Source of the DNA: Streptomyces sp. NRRL WC-3626
GTDB taxonomy: Bacteria > Actinomycetota > Actinomycetes > Streptomycetales > Streptomycetaceae
Reading direction: 5' to 3'
Assembly: GCF_000718785.1 (NCBI RefSeq)
Contig: NZ_JOCA01000009.1
Location: forward strand, 310,001-374,000
Length of the DNA: 64,000 bases
In this document: piece by piece, positions 41,604 through 49,676 of the stretch
Layout of the letters: the number at the start of each line of letters is the position of its first letter
Numbering within the stretch: position 1 is the stretch's first letter
Position numbers and translations under genes: made by a program
The notes under the pieces: generated by a model
Told to the model about the DNA's origin: nothing
Seen by the model: only the letters and a program-made list of their open reading frames with translations
Database searches by the model: none

Positions 41604-42656
41604 CTACTCCGTCTTCACCGTGATCGAGCCGCCGATGATGCCTTCCTTGGCCTTCGCCACGGCATCCGTCAGGCCCGCGATCTCGGCCATCTTCGGGTTG
41701 CTGTCGGACAGGCCGACGCCGTTCACCTTGAGGTCGAAGACCTGGGTGCCGGCCAGCGGCTTGCCGTCGTGGACCGACTTCGCCAGCGTGTACACCGCGC
41801 CGCCGACGTCCTTGAGAGCGGAGGTGAGGATGTAGTCCTTGTACGCGGCGAGGGCTTCCTGCTGGTACTGGTCGGAGTCCACCCCGATGGCCCAGACCTT
41901 GGCCTTGGCGGCGGCCTCGATGACACCCTGCCCGGAGAGACCGGCCGCCTGGTAGATGACGTCGGCGTTCTTCTCGATCTGGCCCTCGGCGGCGGCCTTG
42001 CCCTTGTCGGGGCTGGAGAAGCCGCCCTCCTCCGCGGTCTGCGTCAGGTACTGCGGGATGACCTTGACCTTGGGGTCGGTCGCCTTGACGCCCTGCTCGT
42101 AGCCGGCCTGGAACTTGTGGATCAGCGGTACGTCCACACCGCCCACGAAGCCGACGGTCTTGGTCTTCGTGGCCTTGGCGGCGGCGACTCCGGCGAGGTA
42201 GGAGGCCTGCTCCTCGGCGAAGACGAGGGAGGCGACGTTGTCGCCCTCGACCACGGAGTCGACGATGCCGAAGGTGGTCTTGGGGTACTTGGCGGCTACG
42301 GCCTTCATCGCGGGGCCGTAGGCGAAGCCGACACCGATGACCGGGTTGTAGCCCTGGCGGGCCAGCGAGATCAGCCGCTGCTCCTTGTCCGCGTCGGTCT
42401 CGCCCTCGGTGGGCTCGACGTCGGCGGTCTGGTAGCCGAACTCGTCCTTGGCCTTGGTGAGGCCCGCGTACGCGGCGTCGTTGAAGGACTGGTCGCCCTT
42501 GCCGCCGATGTCGTAGGCGATGGCGAGGCCCTTGTTCCCCTTGGAACTGTCGCTGTCGCCACCGCTGTCGCTGCTGGTGCCGCCGCAGGCGGTCGCGGCG
42601 AGGGCGAGCGAGGCGACGCCCACCGCGACGCGGATCAGTTTGGATGTCCGACGCAT
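41604..42656 (-). CDS. BMP-family nucleoside-binding lipoprotein (paralogue 2)
   Basis: 350 residues from ATG; lipobox ATAC with Cys24, followed by a Ser/Gly/Asp-rich tether. Fold motifs run parallel to the neighbouring paralogue: GLAIAYDIGGKGDQSFND, VIGVGFAYGPAMKAVAAKYP, FVGGVDVPLIHKFQAGYEQGV, YQAAGLSGQGVIEAA and WAIGVDSDQYQQEA. The two genes clearly arose by tandem duplication and keep separate promoters with the same variant operator. Differences lie mainly in the C-terminal ~60 residues, which may tune ligand preference. Confidence 0.93.
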   Translation of the reverse strand: MRRTSKLIRVAVGVASLALAATACGGTSSDSGGDSDSSKGNKGLAIAYDIGGKGDQSFNDAAYAGLTKAKDEFGYQTADVEPTEGETDADKEQRLISLARQGYNPVIGVGFAYGPAMKAVAAKYPKTTFGIVDSVVEGDNVASLVFAEEQASYLAGVAAAKATKTKTVGFVGGVDVPLIHKFQAGYEQGVKATDPKVKVIPQYLTQTAEEGGFSSPDKGKAAAEGQIEKNADVIYQAAGLSGQGVIEAAAKAKVWAIGVDSDQYQQEALAAYKDYILTSALKDVGGAVYTLAKSVHDGKPLAGTQVFDLKVNGVGLSDSNPKMAEIAGLTDAVAKAKEGIIGGSITVKTE

Positions 42657-42712
42657 CTGAAGTTCCCCATTCTCCAAAGCCCCGCAGTGGGCGCTGGGTT
42701 CGGCGCGCACAT

Positions 42713-42724
42713 TAACGCGCGTAG
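42713..42724. promoter_or_regulatory. Variant nucleoside operator (bmp2)
   Basis: Minus-strand CTACGCGCGTTA, leading into a -10 box TAATGT; same layout as the bmp1 site. Confidence 0.65.
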
Positions 42725-42950
42725 ACACTCCTGGGAACGGGGTTTGGCGGGGCCGTTATCCATTCGTGCCGGTGGCTGGTTACGTCCCTGTGAACCAGGG
42801 GGGCGTACGGGTTCGAACCTGGCGGTGTGGTGTGGGGCGCGGGGGTGTACGAGGCCACGGTGCCTCTGGTGTGCGCGGTGCGCAAGCGGGGGGGGTGGGG
42901 GGGTGGGTGGGGTGGACCAGTTGGCGGCTCGGTGGGGCGGGGGGGGTTTT

Positions 42951-43031
42951 CGCCCCCGCCGCCCCTTCCCGTCCCGACCCCGGGGCTCCGCCCCGGACCC
43001 CGCTCCTCAAACGCCGGAGGGGCTGGATTTT
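42951..43031. repeat. Streptomyces intergenic repeat element, copy B
   Basis: Same element as at 31182 (cgcccccgccgcccc..., hairpin CCGGGGC-tcc-GCCCCGG, ctcctcaaacgccggaggggctg). It sits inside a 410-bp gene-free stretch (42657-43066). That stretch otherwise contains the bmp2 promoter and a G-rich segment in which I see no gene. Confidence 0.8.
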
Positions 43032-43069
43032 GCCGGAGGGGCTGGATTTTGCCGGAGGGGCTGGATTTA
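43013..43069. repeat. 19-bp tandem repeat at the end of the amidohydrolase gene
   Basis: Three copies of gccggaggggctggatttt (43013-43031, 43032-43050, 43051-43069; the last ends ..tag). They are derived from the tail of repeat element copy B; the third copy supplies the TAA stop codon of the minus-strand amidohydrolase. Confidence 0.8.
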
Positions 43070-44308
43070 GCGCAGGGCGTCCAATAGTGCTGCCGCTGTG
43101 AAGAGTTCGACTCCTACCGTGATCGCGTGTTCGTCCACGTCGAAGTTGCCCTGGTGGAGGTCTCGGACCGTGCGTTCGCCCGGGGGGCGGACGCCGAGGC
43201 GGGCCATGGCGCCGGGGACTCGTTCCAGGTACCAGGAGAAGTCCTCGCCGCCGAGGCTCTGTTCGGTGCCCTCCACGGCGTCCGCGCCGCGGCGGGCGGT
43301 CATCGCGTCGCGGAGCAGCTCCGTGGCGCCTGCCTCGTTGACGACCGGCGGGACGCCGCGCACGTAGGTGATCTCCGACTTGGCGCGGTGCAGGTTGGCC
43401 ACCTCGTCGATGGCGGCGACCACGACGTCGGGGGCCTGCCGCCAGGTCTCCAGGTCCAGGCAGCGCACGGTGCCGGACAGTTCGGCGTGCTGCGGGATGA
43501 CGTTGGGGGCGTGGCCCGACTCGACCCTGCCCCAGGTGACCGCCAGTCCGCTGCGGCTGTCCACACGCCGGCCGACCAGGGCGGGCACGTCGGTGACGAC
43601 CCGGGCGGCGGCGGTGACCAGGTCGGTGGTCAGATGCGGGCGGGCGGTGTGGCCGCCGGGGCCGTCGAGGGCGATCTCCAGCCGGTCGCAGGCGGAGGTG
43701 ATGGGGCCCTGGCGGAGTCCGATCCGGCCGGCGTCGACGCGGGGGTCGCAGTGCACGGCGAGGATGCGGCCGACGCCGTCGAGTCCGCCGTCCTCGATGA
43801 CCTCGTTCGCGCCGCCGGGCAACACCTCCTCGGCGGGCTGGAAGACCAGCCGCACGGGGCGGGGCAGCAGGCCCTGGCGGTGCAGTTCGGCGAGGACCAG
43901 TCCGGCGCCGAGTACGACGGTGGTGTGCACGTCGTGGCCGCAGGCGTGGGCGCGGTCGGGCACGGTGGAGCGGTAGGCGCAGTCGGCCTTCATGTCGGGG
44001 ATGGGCAGGGCGTCGATGTCGGCGCGCAGGGCGAGCAGCGCCGCGTCCGTGCCGGCCTCGCCGTCGGTTCCGATGTCACAGATCAGCCCGGTGCCGCCGG
44101 AGAGGACGCGCGGCCGCAGACCGGCCCGCTCCAGACGCTCCTTGATCGCCGCGGTGGTGCGGAACTCCTGGTGACCGAGCTCCGGGTGCATGTGCAGATC
44201 GCGTCGGAAGGCCACGAGTTCGGCGCGGAGGGTCTCGGGCAGGGCGCCGGGGAGCACCGCTCCCCCGGGCAGATCGATCTCGGACTCCAGTGACATCAGT
44301 GGTTTCAC
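43067..44308 (-). CDS. M20-family amidohydrolase
   Basis: 413 residues from GTG 44308; ATG 44296 with AAAGGGTG upstream is an alternative start. Binuclear-metal peptidase M20D (IAA-Leu/hippurate hydrolase-like) signatures: FRRDLHMHPELGHQEF, DIDALPIPD, HACGHDVHTTV (metal ligands Cys/His), QPAEEVLPGGANEVIEDGG, and SLGGEDFSWYLE near the end. Lid domain motif GPGGHTARPH is present. Cleaves N-acyl or N-carbamoyl amino-acid-like amides; substrate not predictable. Not obviously linked to the polysaccharide genes that follow. Its stop codon lies in a 19-bp repeat. Confidence 0.92.
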   Translation of the reverse strand: MKPLMSLESEIDLPGGAVLPGALPETLRAELVAFRRDLHMHPELGHQEFRTTAAIKERLERAGLRPRVLSGGTGLICDIGTDGEAGTDAALLALRADIDALPIPDMKADCAYRSTVPDRAHACGHDVHTTVVLGAGLVLAELHRQGLLPRPVRLVFQPAEEVLPGGANEVIEDGGLDGVGRILAVHCDPRVDAGRIGLRQGPITSACDRLEIALDGPGGHTARPHLTTDLVTAAARVVTDVPALVGRRVDSRSGLAVTWGRVESGHAPNVIPQHAELSGTVRCLDLETWRQAPDVVVAAIDEVANLHRAKSEITYVRGVPPVVNEAGATELLRDAMTARRGADAVEGTEQSLGGEDFSWYLERVPGAMARLGVRPPGERTVRDLHQGNFDVDEHAITVGVELFTAAALLDALR

Positions 44309-44613
44309 CCTTTGAAGGGTAGGGCGCCGGAGCCGTCCACTGACCCCCGATCAAGAAAAATCAGCCCGTTGGAGGGAGATAATCTGGCTGCCCTACGCAT
44401 AGCCGTATGACGAGGTGGGTACACTCACCTCCTTTTTATGAGGGTATAGGCCGTTGGCCTGCCGGTACATGAGCTCGATCACACTCCGGCCCGTGATTCC
44501 GGCACCCGTCCACTCCTCACGGTTACCACGATCGGCACAAGCCACGCGGACCGGTTCATTCGGCGGAACCCGGGGGGCGCGGGTGGCCCGCCGTCGTCGG
44601 GGCCACCCGCGGC
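44309..44613. other. Gene-poor region upstream of the amidohydrolase
   Basis: 305 bp of lower GC. On the minus strand it holds a very strong Shine-Dalgarno match AAGGAGGTGA (about 44424-44433) inside a 6-bp hairpin (gaggtg/cacctc). Short frames of 50 codons (44393-44545) and 39 codons (44305-44424, ending in a GTGA overlap with the amidohydrolase start) are open. Neither resembles a known protein, so no gene is called. Confidence 0.4.
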
Positions 44614-45678
44614 TCAGACCGCCGGGGCCGACCGGAGATGGTGGGCGGATCTGGCGGTGTCGGTGACGTTGGAGAGGAAGCCCTGGGCTCGGGGGGAGGC
44701 GTTCCTGGTGAGCCAGCTGGGGTCTATGTCGCACACGGCGACGCGTACACCCGTGCCGGCGAGGGCGAGGGGCAGGGTGTGGACGACCGTGGAGGGGAAG
44801 CTGAGGACGGTGGCGCCGATGGGGCCGCGCCGGGCGATCAGCTCCAGCGGCAGCTCGGGGCGGACGATCTCCAGACCCGTCTCGACGGCGAGCCGGTGGA
44901 GTTTCTCCGTGCTCTCGCGGCGGTGGGCGAAGTAGCGCTTCGCGCCGTGCGTGGTGACCAGGGCGCGTACGGCCTCCAAGTAGGCGTCGGCGTCCACCAC
45001 GCCGGTCTCCACCAGTGAGGTGCCGACCATGTCGGCGCCCCGGGTGACGCGGGGCGGGCCGAAGCGTTCGCGGGTCCACGCGAAGGTGTGGGGGGTGACG
45101 GTGACGCCGGGCGGGGTGTCCTCCATGGGCATGGAGGTGAAGACCTCCACCGTGCGCTTGGCACCGGGGGTGAGCCGGCGCCGGGCGGCGGCGGACACGG
45201 GGGCGAGGACGAGTTCGCGGGGGCCCGGGCGGCCGCCCTTGCGGTGCCAGCGCACCAGGCGTTCGCCCCGGGCCAGCTGGCCGACGAACTCCATGGTCGC
45301 GGTGCCGTCGTCGACGACGACGACCTCACGGGCCCGGGTGATCGTCAGCAGCAGCTGGACGTAGCGGGAGAAGGGGTCGCCGAGGACGACCCGGGTGGCG
45401 CGGCGCAGCGGGCCGGTCAGTCCGCCGACCGTCTGGAACGGCGCGCCGGCTCCGCCCCGCGCCTCCTCCCAGCGGACCTCGTGGCCCTCGTCGCGGGCCA
45501 GTTCGGCCATGCGGCGCAGCTGACCGCGGGTCATGGGGTCGAGGGGGGACAGCACCACGAGGGTGAGCCCCACGCCGGGCGCATGCGCGTGCGCCCACTC
45601 CAGCACGTTGAGCAGTTGTACCGGGCTCTCGACGAAGGCGAGAGTGTGGGGACCGGGCAGGCCGGCGCGGGGGCTCAT
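44614..45678 (-). CDS. Polysialyltransferase-like glycosyltransferase
   Basis: 354 residues from ATG. N-terminal Rossmann half HTLAFVESPVQLLNVLEWAHA (the 'ESPxQLLN' pattern of GT52/polysialyltransferase-like proteins), EVVVVDDGTATMEFV, and GTSLVETGVVDADAYLE. The C-terminal half contains YFAHRRESTEKLHRL and STVVHTLPLALAG, corresponding to the nucleotide-sugar site. Adjacent to the NeuB- and CMAS-like genes, so a CMP-nonulosonate donor is likely. No signal or membrane segment; a cytosolic polymerising or capping enzyme. Confidence 0.75.
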   Translation of the reverse strand: MSPRAGLPGPHTLAFVESPVQLLNVLEWAHAHAPGVGLTLVVLSPLDPMTRGQLRRMAELARDEGHEVRWEEARGGAGAPFQTVGGLTGPLRRATRVVLGDPFSRYVQLLLTITRAREVVVVDDGTATMEFVGQLARGERLVRWHRKGGRPGPRELVLAPVSAAARRRLTPGAKRTVEVFTSMPMEDTPPGVTVTPHTFAWTRERFGPPRVTRGADMVGTSLVETGVVDADAYLEAVRALVTTHGAKRYFAHRRESTEKLHRLAVETGLEIVRPELPLELIARRGPIGATVLSFPSTVVHTLPLALAGTGVRVAVCDIDPSWLTRNASPRAQGFLSNVTDTARSAHHLRSAPAV

Positions 45679-45730
45679 CGACGTACGACCGTTCCCGTCG
45701 TCGTAAGGGTGGGTGGGGGTGCGGAGCGGT

Positions 45731-46669
45731 TCAGACGCCGACGGGCTCGCCGGCGGCGGTGGCGATCTCCTGCTCGGCGACGACGCCGGCCACGCGGCGC
45801 AGCTTCTTCATCGGGCCGAGCTCGGAGTCGTAGACCTTCTTGACGCCGTCGCCGAGGGAGGCCTCGATGGTGCGGATGTCGCGGACCAGGCGGGTCAGGC
45901 CCTGCGGCTCGACGGAGGCGGCCTGGTCGGAGCCCCACATGGCGCGGTCGAGGGTGATGTGGCGCTCGACGAAGACGGCGCCGAGGGCGACGGCGGCCAG
46001 CGTGGTCTGCAGGCCGGTCTCGTGGCCGGAGTAGCCGATCGGGACGTTCGGGTACTCCTGCTGGAGGGTGTTGATGACGCGGAGGTTGAGCTCCTCGGCC
46101 TGCGCCGGGTAGGTCGACGTGGCGTGGCACATGAGGATGTTGTCGCTGCCGAGGACCTCGACCGCGTGGCGGATCTGCTTCGGGGTGGACATGCCGGTGG
46201 AGAGGATGACCGTCTTGCCCGTGGAGCGCAGGGCGCGCAGCAGCTCGTCGTCGGTCAGCGAGGCGGAGGCGACCTTGTGGGCGGGGACGTCGAACTTCTC
46301 CAAGAAGGCGACGGCCTCGGTGTCCCACGGGGAGGCGAACCAGTCGATGTTCTTGGACGTGCAGTACTCGTCGATCTGCCGGTACTCGTCCTCGCCGAAC
46401 TCGACGCGGTGGCGGTAGTCGATGTACGTCATCCGGCCCCAGGGGGTGTCGCGCTCGATGTCCCACTGGTCGCGCGGGGTGCAGATCTCCGGGGTGCGCT
46501 TCTGGAACTTGACCGCGTCGCAGCCGGCCTCGGCGGCGGCGTCGATCAGCTTGAACGCGTTCTCGAGGTCGCCGTTGTGGTTGATGCCGATCTCACCGGT
46601 GACGTAGACGGGGCGGCCGGGGCCGGCCTCGCGGGTGCCGAAGGTGCGGATGCGGGAGTTGGTGCTCAT
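45731..46669 (-). CDS. NeuB/SpsE-family nonulosonate synthase lacking the SAF domain
   Basis: 312 residues from ATG MSTNSRIRTFGTRE. NeuB TIM-barrel motifs: VYVTGEIGINHNGDLENAF, CDAVKFQKRTPE, FASPWDTEAVAFLEKFDVPAHK (in parts), LSTGMSTPKQIRHAVEVL, IGYSGHETGLQTTLAAVALGA and ERHITLDRAMWGSDQAASVEP. It condenses phosphoenolpyruvate with a hexose(-6-phosphate) to give a nine-carbon ulosonate (Neu5Ac, Kdn or relative). It ends right after the barrel; the C-terminal SAF/antifreeze-like domain of typical NeuB is absent. In S. coelicolor the corresponding cell-wall sugar is Kdn (from memory), making Kdn the best guess. Confidence 0.88.
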   Translation of the reverse strand: MSTNSRIRTFGTREAGPGRPVYVTGEIGINHNGDLENAFKLIDAAAEAGCDAVKFQKRTPEICTPRDQWDIERDTPWGRMTYIDYRHRVEFGEDEYRQIDEYCTSKNIDWFASPWDTEAVAFLEKFDVPAHKVASASLTDDELLRALRSTGKTVILSTGMSTPKQIRHAVEVLGSDNILMCHATSTYPAQAEELNLRVINTLQQEYPNVPIGYSGHETGLQTTLAAVALGAVFVERHITLDRAMWGSDQAASVEPQGLTRLVRDIRTIEASLGDGVKKVYDSELGPMKKLRRVAGVVAEQEIATAAGEPVGV

Positions 46670-46683
46670 GATCTGGCGTTTCC

Positions 46684-48114
46684 TTACTTGGGGAGGGAGT
46701 CGAGAGAGGGACCGAGGATCCAGCCGGCGATCTCTCGGATCGCGCCGTCGCCGCCGGGGAGGGTGGTGACCGCGCGTGCGGCGCCGCGTACGACGTCGTG
46801 GGCGCTCGCGACCGCCACGGGCCAGCCCACGAGGGCGAAGCACGGGAGGTCATTGACGTCGTTGCCGACGTAGAGCACGCGCTCGGGCGCGATGCCCTGT
46901 TCCTCGCACCACTGCTTGAGGGCGAGGTCCTTGCGGTCGATGCCGTGCAGCACGGGGAGCTTGAGCTTGCGTGCGCGGGCGGCGACGACCGGGTTCTGTT
47001 CCGTGGACAGGATCAGCAGCTTGAGGCCGCTGCGGCGCAGGGCCGCGATACCGAGTCCGTCGCCGCGGTGCACGGAGACGAACTCCCGTCCGTCGGAGTC
47101 GATCAGCACCCGGTCGTCGGTCTGGGTGCCGTCGAAGTCGAGGACGACCGCGTCGATGTCCTGCGCGGTCGGGAGGGCGCCGGGCCGCTCCGCGTCGAAG
47201 AGCGGGGCGAGGGCGCGGGCCCGGGCGAGCTCGTGCGGGTCGTCGATCTCCAGCACCCGGGCCGGGTCGGTGCGCACGAGTTCGGTACGCCCGAAGAACC
47301 GGTGCCGGTGCGTCCGGAAACCGGCCGCGTCCATGGCGTAGGCGGCACCGGTCTCCAGGAAGTCCTGGGGCCGGTCCTGCCGGCGGGGGCGGAACGCCTT
47401 GTCGTGGTTGACGCCCTGGCCTCCGGCGGAGGCCGCCGGAGATGTGTGCCGGGTGTCCACGGCCGCGACCGGAGCGGCGCCGGGCGCGGCCCCGCTGCCC
47501 GCGAAGGTGCCGGGCGCGGGCGCCGGGGCGACGTCCGCGGCCGGGCTGCTCACCGGCTCGGCGGAAACGGCCGCCGTGGCGGCCGGTGCGGTGCCGGGCG
47601 CGGGCTCGGCCGACGCCCCGGTGCCGGTGAACGGCGTGGGGACGGGATCGTCCCCCGTGTCGCGCCAGATGAAGCCGTGGAACGGGGCGACCGTCACCGC
47701 CGTGTCGGCGGTTCGCGTGGCCACCGCGGCCGCTACCGCGTCGATGTCCTCGCGGATCAGGAAGGGGCTGGTGCACTGGACGAGGAGGACGACGTCGACC
47801 GGGGCGCCGTGCAGCGCCTCGTGGGTGTCCATGGCGTGCAGGACCGCGGCCTCGGAGGTGGCGGTGTCGCCGGCGATGGCGGCGGGCCGCAGGACGACCT
47901 CGGCGCCGGCCTGCCGGGCGGCGGCCGCGATGGCCTGGTCGTCGGTGGAGACGACGACGTCGGTGACGTACCGGGCGGCCCGGCACTCGCGCACGGCGCG
48001 CGCCACCAGGGGGACACCGCCGACGGGGGCGAGGTTCTTCGCGGGAACGCCCTTGGAGCCGCCGCGCGCGGGGATCACGGCGAGCACTCGGCGCACCGTC
48101 GGCGGTCGGGACAT
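46684..48114 (-). CDS. Acylneuraminate cytidylyltransferase fused to HAD phosphatase (CMAS-like)
   Basis: 476 residues from ATG with AAGGAG. Residues 8-157 and ~235-300 form the CMP-nonulosonate synthetase domain: VIPARGGSKGVPAKNL (CTP loop), QCTSPFL, FRPRRQDRP and ETGAAYAM. Residues ~158-233 are an Ala/Pro/Gly insertion splitting this domain. Residues ~320-476 are a KdsC/YrbI-type HAD phosphatase (VLDFDGTQTDD, ILSTEQNP, GIDRKDLALKQW, YVGNDVNDLPCF). The order matches animal CMP-sialate synthetases and some bacterial fusions; it could both dephosphorylate the 9-phosphate and activate the sugar. The gap to the NeuB-like gene is 14 bp. Confidence 0.88.
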   Translation of the reverse strand: MSRPPTVRRVLAVIPARGGSKGVPAKNLAPVGGVPLVARAVRECRAARYVTDVVVSTDDQAIAAAARQAGAEVVLRPAAIAGDTATSEAAVLHAMDTHEALHGAPVDVVLLVQCTSPFLIREDIDAVAAAVATRTADTAVTVAPFHGFIWRDTGDDPVPTPFTGTGASAEPAPGTAPAATAAVSAEPVSSPAADVAPAPAPGTFAGSGAAPGAAPVAAVDTRHTSPAASAGGQGVNHDKAFRPRRQDRPQDFLETGAAYAMDAAGFRTHRHRFFGRTELVRTDPARVLEIDDPHELARARALAPLFDAERPGALPTAQDIDAVVLDFDGTQTDDRVLIDSDGREFVSVHRGDGLGIAALRRSGLKLLILSTEQNPVVAARARKLKLPVLHGIDRKDLALKQWCEEQGIAPERVLYVGNDVNDLPCFALVGWPVAVASAHDVVRGAARAVTTLPGGDGAIREIAGWILGPSLDSLPK

Positions 48115-48146
48115 GGGATCAGCTCCTTGAGCAGGGGTCGGGCCGG

Positions 48147-49478
48147 TCACAGTTCGCCCATGCGGCGGATCACCGGGGCGACGCGCTGCACTCCGTGCCG
48201 GTAGGCGCCGCGCGCCGCCCGGCGCACGATCTGCCGGACCGGTCCGGGTTCCTTGTCGGCGGCGGGCGCGCCGGGCAGCGGGGTGCCGTCGGGGCCGAGG
48301 TGATGGCGGGCGAGGAGGCCGGGCAGATAGCCGGGCGCGGTGACGGGCGTGTAGTACGGGGCGAGCGGCGGCAGTCCGCCGGGGCGTTCGAGCAGTTCGG
48401 TGATGCGTGCGCGGGCGGCGTCGAAGGCGGTCTCGTACGAGCCCTCCGCGGCGACGCCCTGCCGGGCCACCCACCGCGGGTCGGGCTCGGGGCGGTGTCC
48501 GGCGTCGAGCTGGTCCCAGGAGGCGAGGCAGCCGGAGCCCACGAAGTGGTGGTTGCCGAGCGCTTCCCGGATACCGAGATCGGTCAGGACGACCGTGGGG
48601 ATACGGCGGTGCAGCGACTCCAGGGCGGCCGTGGAGCTGACCGTGACGAGGAGGTCGGTGCGGTCGAGGATCTCGCCCATGTGCCCGTACACCAGGCGGA
48701 AGTTGGGCGGCGGGTCCAGCCGCTGGGCGAGCTTCTGGTAGGGCAGTTCCTCGATGTGGGTGGTGTGTTCGCCGGGCTTGGAGCGCAGCTTCAGCAGCCC
48801 CTCGCGTCGGGGGTGCGGGGGGGCGTGCCCGAGGAGCCGGTCCAGCAGGTACGTACGGTCCCCGCGGCTGTCCGGCACGGAGGGCTGGGCGGCGAACACC
48901 ACGGTGTAGGGCCTGTGCCCTTGCTTCGCAGACGGCTCGTGTTCACCGGTGTAGGCGGCTCCGCCGAGGAACGGCAGGGCGACCTCGGTCACCGACGAGG
49001 AGTCGGCGCCCACTCCGTCGTACACGGCGCGGAAACGATCCGCGTCCTGGCGGGAGTTGGCGAGCACCAGATCGGCGCCGTGCCGCAGCAGGAGGCCGTC
49101 GGCGAGCTTCTCGTAGACGACACCGACGTATCCGGTGACGACGACGGGCCGGTTCGGCCGGTCCTCCCAGACCCGCCCCAGTCCGTGCAGCATCGCCTGC
49201 GCACCGCCGCCGACCAGGGCGAGCACGAGGACGTCGTACGACTCCTCGCGCATCGCGCGCAGGAACTCGACGGCGGTGACCTCGCGGAGCGAGTCCGCGT
49301 GGACGCCGACCTCGCCGAGCTGGCGGGCGGTGGGGGTGGCGCGTCCCCGGAGCAGGAATCCGTCCAGGTGGATGTCACGCGGCGCGACCCGGTCTGCGGT
49401 GAGCGCGCCCCATTTCCACCGGGTGTCGGAATCCGCGAGGACCGCGACCCTGAGGGGTTTCGTTGCACTTGCTGGCAC
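48147..49478 (-). CDS. DUF6716-type putative glycosyltransferase
   Basis: 443 residues from ATG. Two Rossmann-like halves: LRVAVLADSDTRWKWGAL and YDVLVLALVGGGAQAMLHGL in the first; VVFAAQPSVPDSRGDRTYLLDRLLGHA, RSKPGEHTTHIEELPY and LLVTVSSTAALESLHRRIPTVVLTDLG in the second, the latter resembling the donor site of GT-B capsule enzymes. A basic C-terminal tail (VRQIVRRAARGAYRHGVQRV) may contact the membrane. It heads the minus-strand arm of the glycopolymer cluster (with CMAS-like, NeuB-like and 44614 genes). Confidence 0.8.
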   Translation of the reverse strand: MPASATKPLRVAVLADSDTRWKWGALTADRVAPRDIHLDGFLLRGRATPTARQLGEVGVHADSLREVTAVEFLRAMREESYDVLVLALVGGGAQAMLHGLGRVWEDRPNRPVVVTGYVGVVYEKLADGLLLRHGADLVLANSRQDADRFRAVYDGVGADSSSVTEVALPFLGGAAYTGEHEPSAKQGHRPYTVVFAAQPSVPDSRGDRTYLLDRLLGHAPPHPRREGLLKLRSKPGEHTTHIEELPYQKLAQRLDPPPNFRLVYGHMGEILDRTDLLVTVSSTAALESLHRRIPTVVLTDLGIREALGNHHFVGSGCLASWDQLDAGHRPEPDPRWVARQGVAAEGSYETAFDAARARITELLERPGGLPPLAPYYTPVTAPGYLPGLLARHHLGPDGTPLPGAPAADKEPGPVRQIVRRAARGAYRHGVQRVAPVIRRMGEL

Positions 49479-49676
49479 GCCGAAGACGCTAGGAAGCGAA
49501 TTCTAGGTACGGCCCAACCGTGAATCAACGAAAAGTTAACAACACCCCACCGGAAGCCGAACCAGCCTCCGAGAACGTGCCGCGTAGGCCTGATACACCG
49601 TACCGACACACGGAGTTCACCCTCTGGACGATCACCGGAAAGTCGGCGCGCCGGGCGGCCTTCTAGTGTTTCCCGG

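Noticed and set aside
42775..42850. tRNA-like T-arm sequence GGTTCGAACC
   Set aside because: The flanking bases do not form a 5-bp T-stem, and no acceptor, D- or proper anticodon stems could be folded around it.
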